Shown one piece after another: positions 59,341 to 64,000 of a stretch of DNA of 64,000 nucleotides. How positions within the stretch are numbered: the first letter of the stretch is position 1; every line of letters starts with the position of its first letter. Origin of the DNA: Thermocrispum agreste DSM 44070. Its GTDB lineage: Bacteria > Actinomycetota > Actinomycetes > Mycobacteriales > Pseudonocardiaceae. The notes below the pieces were generated by a model, which ran no database searches, was not told the origin of the DNA, and was given only the letters and a program-made list of their open reading frames with translations. The stretch is from assembly GCF_000427905.1 (NCBI RefSeq), contig NZ_KE386604.1:124001-188000 (forward strand), given 5' to 3'. The position numbers and the translations under genes are program-made.

Positions 59341-60534
59341 CTACTGCGCTTCCGACGGGGCGGGCACGTCGATTCGTCCGATCTTCTGGGAGACGAGCTC
59401 GCCGAACCACAGCGTGCCGTCCTTGCCCGGGTTGATGTCGCACGGGTAGGAGACCGGGCTCGGCGTCGGCCACATGGTGGCTTCCCCGGTCCTCGGGTCG
59501 AACTTCAGCACCTGGTTGCCCAGCAGGGCCGGGCTGGCGAAGGCGACCATCGCATAGATGTTGCCGTCACGGCCCTCGACGACCGGGCCGAGCATCGGCA
59601 GCGGGTTGCCGATGCTGCCGATCTCCAGGTTCTTCATCACGCTGGTGAGCAGCCCGTCCGGCCCGAGCAGCGGGTACTCCTTGACCTTGCCGGTCTCCGG
59701 GAACACCTGGGCCAAGTTCATGCCGAGGCCCTGGCCGACCCAGATCGTGCCGTCGCGAGCGGTGCGGATGCCGGTCGGCCAGGACAGCGGGGTCGGCATC
59801 GTGTACTGCTTGATCTCCTTGGTGTCCACGTCGATGGTGCCGATCTTGTTCATCTGCGGCATGTTGAACACCACGGTGCGGCCGGGACCCGGCTTGATGA
59901 TGCCGAACAACGAATGCACCTGGCCGCCGATCTCGCCGGGAACCTTGTACCGGGAGAAGGTCTCGGTCTCCGGGTCGAAACGGCCGATCGAGTTCAGCCC
60001 GCCCGCGGTGAACCACACGGCGCCGTCCGGGCCGATGGCCACGTCGTTGGACAGCACGGTGCCGACGTTCACCGGAGTCTTGCCGATGGTGGTGCTGAAC
60101 GCGTTGTTCCACGGCAACGGGAACTGCTTGTACGTGCCCGTGTCGGTGCTGAACCTGATCAAGCTGTTGTTGGTGACGCCGGGCATCCAGTAGTTGCCCT
60201 TGTCGTCGATGTCCATCCCGCCGGGCACGGACAGCGGCTGCGGTGTCGGGAACGACTCGTACTCCCCGGTGGCGAGGTCGTACGACGTGATTTCGCTGCT
60301 GAGGTACTGCTCGATCCACAACTTGCCGTTGTGGTACTCCACCTCGCACACGCCACCGATCGGCAGGCTGGCGGGCACCGGGCCATACTCCACGATGGGG
60401 TTGTCGCCGGCCTGGGGTGCGGCTTCGGCGGCGGGCATGGCCGCCGCGGTGATCGCGCCGACCGCGGCCAGCGCCAGCACGCTCCGACGTGGCTTGGTCA
60501 GCAGGCGCTGCTTCGATCTCGTCCTCGAGCTCAC
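59341..60534 (-). CDS. Secreted beta-propeller (virginiamycin B lyase-like)
   Basis: The product has 397 residues. It has an Arg-rich start, then a signal peptide ending near AAEAA (about residue 38). The rest is a beta-propeller of repeated blades (GDNPIVEYGPVP; NYWMPGVTNN; IGPDGAVWFTAGGLNSIGRF; ARDGTIWVGQG; GKDGTLWFGELVSQKIGRI). It resembles Vgb/SMP-30 type propellers, but most such secreted relatives are not streptogramin lyases, so the enzymatic role is open. The GTG at 60534 is 6-7 nt after AGAGGA. Its promoter region shares 180 bp with the divergent HTH/Clp-N gene. Confidence 0.78.
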   Translation of the reverse strand: MSSRTRSKQRLLTKPRRSVLALAAVGAITAAAMPAAEAAPQAGDNPIVEYGPVPASLPIGGVCEVEYHNGKLWIEQYLSSEITSYDLATGEYESFPTPQPLSVPGGMDIDDKGNYWMPGVTNNSLIRFSTDTGTYKQFPLPWNNAFSTTIGKTPVNVGTVLSNDVAIGPDGAVWFTAGGLNSIGRFDPETETFSRYKVPGEIGGQVHSLFGIIKPGPGRTVVFNMPQMNKIGTIDVDTKEIKQYTMPTPLSWPTGIRTARDGTIWVGQGLGMNLAQVFPETGKVKEYPLLGPDGLLTSVMKNLEIGSIGNPLPMLGPVVEGRDGNIYAMVAFASPALLGNQVLKFDPRTGEATMWPTPSPVSYPCDINPGKDGTLWFGELVSQKIGRIDVPAPSEAQ

Positions 60535-60669
60535 AGCGGTTCCTCTCTGCGGTCCTTCCGGTGGCTGGTGCCACACTGGATTGGATCGGAACTCTAATAC
60601 TAGATATTCGAATGAAGTGATATCGCGGACTGGAGTAATACCCGATCGGGCGAGGCGTGGGGCGAGAGG

Positions 60670-60715
60670 GTCAACCTGGAGTTGACGGCTGAATGTTCGT
60701 CAACTTACGGTTGAC
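60670..60715. promoter_or_regulatory. Twin GTCAAC-N5-GTTGAC operators
   Basis: Two inverted repeats with the same arms and spacing lie at 60670-60686 and 60699-60715, centres 29 bp apart. The second extends to TCGTCAAC/GTTGACGA, contains the -10 box TACGGT (60706-60711) and ends 2 bp before the ATG at 60718. The natural binder is the HTH protein of that gene. Confidence 0.7.
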
Positions 60716-60717
60716 GA

Positions 60718-61479
60718 ATGTCGGAAGGATTCCATGGACAACGACCGCACTCCGCGCAAGCGGGTGCCCCGATCGAACTCGACGACCTCGTCGAGCACAT
60801 CGCGAACGAGCACGACGATCCGCTCGACCGGCTCGCTGCCGCTACCAGGATCTCGAAGGACCTGGAGGATCTCGGCGAACGCGTGGTCACGCACTTCCTG
60901 ATCGAGGCCCGGCGCGCCGGGGCGTCGTGGCTGCGAATCGGCAAGGCCTTCGGAGTCTCCAAGCAGGCCGTGCAGAAGCGCTTCAAGGCGAAGCTGGCCT
61001 TGCAGGAAGCCAAGGCCGATCCGGAAGAGGAGTTCGAGGCGTTCACCCAGCGTGCCTGCAACGTGGTGGCCGCGAGCCGGAAGGCGGCGCGTCAGGCCGG
61101 TCATCGCGAGGTCGGCCTCCTGCACCTGGTCCTCGGCATGCTCGCCGAGCCCAAGGGACTGGCCGCGCAGTCCATCACCACCCAGGGCTTCGCGCTCGAG
61201 GCGGCCCGGCAGGCCGTGCAAGCCGCGTTGCCTGCGCCCCAGGCCGCCCAGCCACCGGAGCCGGTCCCGTTCTCCGAGCCGGTGCGAAAGATCCTGAAGC
61301 AGGCCGTGGAGCTGGCCGCGCCGGAAGCCGGCCTCGGCTATGTCGGGACCGAACACATCATGCTGGCGATGATCGAGCACGCGGCGGGTCAGCGCGTGCT
61401 GGTCGAGCTGGGCATCGACCCGCAGGCCGCGAAGACGTTCATCATCGACTACCACAACACCCCGGCGACGCCGAGCTGA
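60718..61479 (+). CDS. HTH regulator with Clp N-terminal domain
   Basis: The product has 253 residues. Residues about 20-95 hold a helix-turn-helix (IELDDLVEHIANEHDDPLDR, GASWLRIGKAFGVSKQAVQK RF). The rest is a double Clp-N repeat (FEAFTQRACNVVAASRKAA, GHREVGLLHLVLGMLAEPKG; LGYVGTEHIMLAMIEHAAGQ), the substrate-binding module of ClpA/ClpC chaperones, here without ATPase domains. Such proteins may sense Clp substrates or proteotoxic stress. The ATG is 6 nt after TACGGT with no ribosome site, so leaderless. The overlapping twin operators argue for autoregulation. Confidence 0.85.
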   Translation: MSEGFHGQRPHSAQAGAPIELDDLVEHIANEHDDPLDRLAAATRISKDLEDLGERVVTHFLIEARRAGASWLRIGKAFGVSKQAVQKRFKAKLALQEAKADPEEEFEAFTQRACNVVAASRKAARQAGHREVGLLHLVLGMLAEPKGLAAQSITTQGFALEAARQAVQAALPAPQAAQPPEPVPFSEPVRKILKQAVELAAPEAGLGYVGTEHIMLAMIEHAAGQRVLVELGIDPQAAKTFIIDYHNTPATPS

Positions 61480-61620
61480 GCGGCGGCCGGGCGTTGGAGG
61501 TCACAGGGTCCGAATCCGGCGAGCCGTGCCGTGGCGAGCGCTCAGGGTGGCCGGGAGGCGGCCGGGCGGCATGGGGCATTCGTCACCGGACCTCGGCGTC
61601 GCGGGGCCTATCGTGGCCGT

Positions 61621-62721
61621 GTGGCGATCTCACCGGAGTATCTGAACCAGTTCACCGAGCCCGTCGGATATTTGGACCACGCCAGGGTCGGGCCGCTGTC
61701 GAAGGCCGTCCGGACCACGGCGGCCAGCTTGCTGGAAGAGCTGGCCAAGCCGGGGCCCGGGACCGTGACCACCCTGCTGAACCGCGAGGCGTCGCGCGCG
61801 AAGCAAGCCGTGGCGCGAGCCTGCCGCACCGACGCCGACCACGTCGTGCTGGAGCCCAACACGAGCACCGCGCTGTTCCAGACGGCCTTCAACCTCGCGC
61901 GCGGCGAAGTGCTGGTCTCGACCGGTGAGTTCCCGGCGAATCTGTATCCGTGGGTGCGGGCGGAGCAGCTGGGGCTGGCCCGGGTGCGCTGGATGCCGCC
62001 CGGACCCGTCACACCGGAGCGGGTCCGGGCGGCCATCACGCCCGAGACGTCGGTGGTGTCGGTGAGCGCGGTCAGCTTCCGCACCGGTTACCGAGCGGAT
62101 CTGGCGGCTCTGCGTGACGTGGTGGGCGACCGGCTGCTGGTGGTCGACGCCATCCAGGGTTTCGGGGTCGTCGACGAGCCGTGGGAGGTGGCGGACGTCC
62201 TGGTCAGCGGCGGGCAGAAGTGGCTGCGGGCCGGTCACGGCACCGGGTTCGCGGTGTTGTCCGACCGAGCGCTGGAGCGGATGCAGCCGGTGTTGTCCGG
62301 CTGGACCGGCGCGCGTGACGCCGACGTGTTCGACGACCGGGTGCACGAGCCGCTGCCGACGGCGCAGGCGTGGTCGTTGACCTACCTCAGCCCGGTGTCC
62401 GCGGGGATGCTGGCGACCGCTCTGGAGCTGGTCGAGCTCGCCGGGGTAGGCGCCATCGCGGCCCGAATCGAGGAGCGCTTGCGGGAGTTCGACAGTGTGC
62501 TCGAGGGCGCGGGAGCGCGCATCGTGTCGGAGCGAGAACGGCGCGCCGGGATCCTGGTGTTCGAGGTGCCTGGCCGTCCGGCACCGAAAGTCGCCGACGC
62601 GTTGGCGGCCGAGGGCATCACGGTGTCGGTACGTGGACCCCACGTCCGGTTGTCCGCGCACGCTTCGACCTCACCGGAGGCGGTGAAGATGGTCGAAGCG
62701 GCACTGAGCCGCGCCCGCTGA
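61621..62721 (+). CDS. Class V aminotransferase
   Basis: PLP enzyme of 366 residues, class V (cysteine desulfurase/isopenicillin-epimerase-like). The PLP lysine is present in SGGQKWLRAGHGTGF and the Asp in VVDAIQGFGV; LEPNTSTALFQTAFNLA forms the phosphate cup. It differs in this from the lysine-less relative at 30903. The substrate is unknown. The GTG at 61621 has TATCGT (61609-61614) 6 nt upstream, so it is probably leaderless. The next gene has its own riboswitch. Confidence 0.85.
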   Translation: MAISPEYLNQFTEPVGYLDHARVGPLSKAVRTTAASLLEELAKPGPGTVTTLLNREASRAKQAVARACRTDADHVVLEPNTSTALFQTAFNLARGEVLVSTGEFPANLYPWVRAEQLGLARVRWMPPGPVTPERVRAAITPETSVVSVSAVSFRTGYRADLAALRDVVGDRLLVVDAIQGFGVVDEPWEVADVLVSGGQKWLRAGHGTGFAVLSDRALERMQPVLSGWTGARDADVFDDRVHEPLPTAQAWSLTYLSPVSAGMLATALELVELAGVGAIAARIEERLREFDSVLEGAGARIVSERERRAGILVFEVPGRPAPKVADALAAEGITVSVRGPHVRLSAHASTSPEAVKMVEAALSRAR

Positions 62722-62788
62722 GATCGGGCCACCGCGTTCGGTGCGCCGTGGTCGTCGCTACCGTTGACGTACGGCCACGTCGTGGCCG

Positions 62789-62829
62789 CCGGACGAGGGA
62801 GCCGTACCCGGAGAGCGACAAGACGGCCG
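62789..62829 (+). promoter_or_regulatory. Guanidine-III (ykkC-III) riboswitch
   Basis: The sequence follows the ykkC-III pattern: CCGGACGAGG, then GCCGTACCCGG, then GACAAGACGGC. P1 is CCGG (62789-62792) with CCGG (62808-62811). P2 is GCCGT (62801-62805) with ACGGC (62823-62827). The stems interleave into the expected pseudoknot. The TAGGAG ribosome site starts 4 nt later, so guanidine binding should control translation of the SMR exporter. Confidence 0.85.
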
Positions 62830-62841
62830 GTAGGAGCAGTC

Positions 62842-63156
62842 GTGGCGTGGTTGGTCCTCGTGCTGTCCGGCGCGCTGGAGTCCGTCTGGGCGGTCGCACT
62901 CGGCAAGTCCGCCGGGTTCAGCCGCTTGTGGCCGTCGGTGATCTTCGTCGTCGCACTGGCCGCCAGCATGGCGGGGCTCGCCTACGCGATGCGGTCGATC
63001 CCGACCGGAACGGCCTACGCCGTCTGGGTCTCCATCGGGGCGGCGCTGACCGTGATCTTCGGGATGATCACCGGGGACGAAAGCATCAGCTGGCTGCGGA
63101 TCCTGCTGCTGTGCGGCCTGATCGGCTGCGTCGTCGGGCTCAAGCTCACCCACTGA
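62842..63156 (+). CDS. gdx: SMR-family guanidinium exporter (Gdx/SugE)
   Basis: Small multidrug resistance protein of 104 residues and four helices. The central Glu is in ALESVWAVALGKSAGFSRLW, matching the E-x-x-WAV pattern of SugE/Gdx rather than EmrE; IPTGTAYAVWVSIGA in helix 3 also fits. It should exchange guanidinium for protons as a dual-topology dimer. The GTG is 6 nt after TAGGAG. The guanidine-III riboswitch just upstream supports the substrate assignment. Confidence 0.92.
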   Translation: MAWLVLVLSGALESVWAVALGKSAGFSRLWPSVIFVVALAASMAGLAYAMRSIPTGTAYAVWVSIGAALTVIFGMITGDESISWLRILLLCGLIGCVVGLKLTH

Positions 63157-63160
63157 ACGT

Positions 63161-64000
63161 TCACGACCGCAGCATGACGGCGAGGGCCAGTTCCGGCAGC
63201 GCTCGGTCGATGTTCGACAGACCCCGCAGGTGGCTGGTGCGCGACACGTCGTTGACCGTGGTCAGTCCGCCGTGCACGAAGAACCGTGCCTCCGTCTCCG
63301 TCAGATCGAACCTGACCTGTTGCAGCAGCCGCACCCACTCGGCAACGTAGTCGCGCTGCAACCGGCGGATCTCGTGTCGCTGCTCGTCGGGGAGGTTCAT
63401 CACCTCGGTCACCAGGGCGCCGAACAGCTCGTGGTGGCTGAGCGCGAGGTCCACGTAGGAACGCATCGCCAGGCGCATCGCCTCCTCGGCGTCGCCCGCC
63501 TGGGCGAGCGCGTGCGACATGCCGAGCTGCAACGTGCTCGCACCCCGGACGAGCGCGGCGACCAGCAGGTCCGACTTGACCGCGAAGTGGTTGTAGACGC
63601 TCGCGCTGGCGATCCCGACCGCGGCGCCGATGTCCTCGATGCTGACGTCGTGATAGCCGCGCTCGTGGAACAACCGGATGGCGGCGGCGAGCAGGGACTC
63701 CCGGCGGGAACCCGCCGCCAGTCCCGGCGCGGCCGGTGGCGCCGTGCCGACGTGTTCGTCCAGATCTGCCGCCGGGGTGTGGTCGACGACGGTGGTGGCC
63801 ATGCGGTGCAGCAGCAGGCGGATTCGTTCCGGCTTGGCCGCCGTGGTGTGGTAGGAGAAGCTGGTCAGGACCGCCAGGGTGGCCCAGGCGAGCAGTTCGG
63901 CGGCCTGGGCGGACAGCTCCGGCCGGTCCTGCCGCAGCAGGGCGACCAGTCGCCGGATGACCGCGAAGCAGCGTTCGCGGATGGCGGCCCGTTGCTCGTC
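63161..64000 (-). CDS. Double-domain TetR regulator, 5' end outside window
   Basis: The frame is open to the right edge, so 279 residues of a longer protein are visible. The first 65 or so (QRAAIRERCFAVIRRLVALL, AAELLAWATLAVLTSFSYHT) look like the C-terminal effector part of a first TetR unit. After a Pro/Ala linker comes a complete second TetR: HTH SLLAAAIRLFHERGYHDVSI, IGIASASVYNHFAVKSD-like core (AAVGIASASVYNHFAVKSDL) and its own effector domain. Tandem TetR proteins of about 400 residues occur in actinomycetes. An internal ATG at 63802 could produce the second half alone. It is convergent with gdx. Confidence 0.78.
   Translation of the reverse strand, partial: DEQRAAIRERCFAVIRRLVALLRQDRPELSAQAAELLAWATLAVLTSFSYHTTAAKPERIRLLLHRMATTVVDHTPAADLDEHVGTAPPAAPGLAAGSRRESLLAAAIRLFHERGYHDVSIEDIGAAVGIASASVYNHFAVKSDLLVAALVRGASTLQLGMSHALAQAGDAEEAMRLAMRSYVDLALSHHELFGALVTEVMNLPDEQRHEIRRLQRDYVAEWVRLLQQVRFDLTETEARFFVHGGLTTVNDVSRTSHLRGLSNIDRALPELALAVMLRS

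Noticed and set aside
62722-62788. Possible guanidine-I or guanidine-II riboswitch elements upstream of the SMR gene
   Set aside because: The conserved GGTCCGAGAG-type block of class I and the paired ACGR-loop hairpins of class II are absent; the downstream 41 nt fit class III.

Overview
The window is high-GC actinobacterial chromosome. Several things point to the Pseudonocardiaceae (Saccharopolyspora-like): the arabinogalactan gene set (DprE1, DprE2, decaprenyl-phosphate phosphoribosyltransferase, GtrA, galactan ABC exporter), the proteasome activator Bpa/PafE, DUF2510 and WhiJ-type XRE/DUF5753 families, many GTG starts, and many leaderless promoters with a TANNNT box 5-8 nt before the start codon. 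Gene content of 1-4 kb and 26-34 kb parallels the M. tuberculosis Rv3777-Rv3807c region, but the genus is an inference.

Layout. 0-4 kb: cell-wall arabinan precursor genes (PAP2 phosphatase, UbiA-type transferase, dprE2, dprE1, gtrA). 4-9 kb: a secreted unknown protein, then an MFS transporter/carboxylesterase/TetR operon with a palindromic operator. 9.4-9.6 kb: a three-repeat, 60-61 bp period CRISPR-like array without cas genes. 9.8-12.3 kb: three tandem DUF2510/tubby-like paralogues on the minus strand (one split by an in-frame stop, one decayed to a relic, one intact). 12.7-14.9 kb: remnant of an integrated element bounded by a 3' fragment of tRNA-Lys and the intact tRNA-Lys gene, carrying lower-GC cargo and a truncated tyrosine integrase. 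15-20 kb: SRPBCC protein, secreted M19-like hydrolase, and a DUF6879/XRE regulatory cluster whose two transcription units share an 18-bp near-palindrome. 20-26 kb: aldehyde dehydrogenase, Tat-exported phosphoesterase, a TetR, and a drug-type ABC exporter divergent from a TetR with two operators between them.

26-34 kb: galactan exporter (wzt/wzm), acyl-CoA dehydrogenase, bpa, a lysine-less cysteine-desulfurase-like protein, an EamA transporter and a quinone oxidoreductase. 34-39 kb: GNAT, secreted M28 aminopeptidase, neutral zinc metallopeptidase, tRNA-Ser(TGA), F420-type oxidoreductase. 39-45 kb: GT87 mannosyltransferase, then response regulator, Nramp-like transporter, histidine kinase and a TAXI binding lipoprotein, probably one signalling unit. 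45-50 kb: thioesterase, 45-bp tandem repeats, YjbR protein, and a CsoR-type-operator copper operon (copZ, secreted His-rich protein, copA). 50-58 kb: two membrane proteins, two sugar/nucleoside-type kinases, dihydrolipoamide dehydrogenase, and a DUF445/Abi-alpha/PP2C-like cluster. 58-64 kb: exonuclease III, secreted beta-propeller, an autoregulated HTH/Clp-N protein with twin GTCAAC-N5-GTTGAC operators, a class V aminotransferase, a guanidine-III riboswitch in front of an SMR (Gdx/SugE) exporter, and the 3' part of a double-domain TetR regulator running off the window.

All family assignments come from reading motifs and remembered family members; no database search was run.
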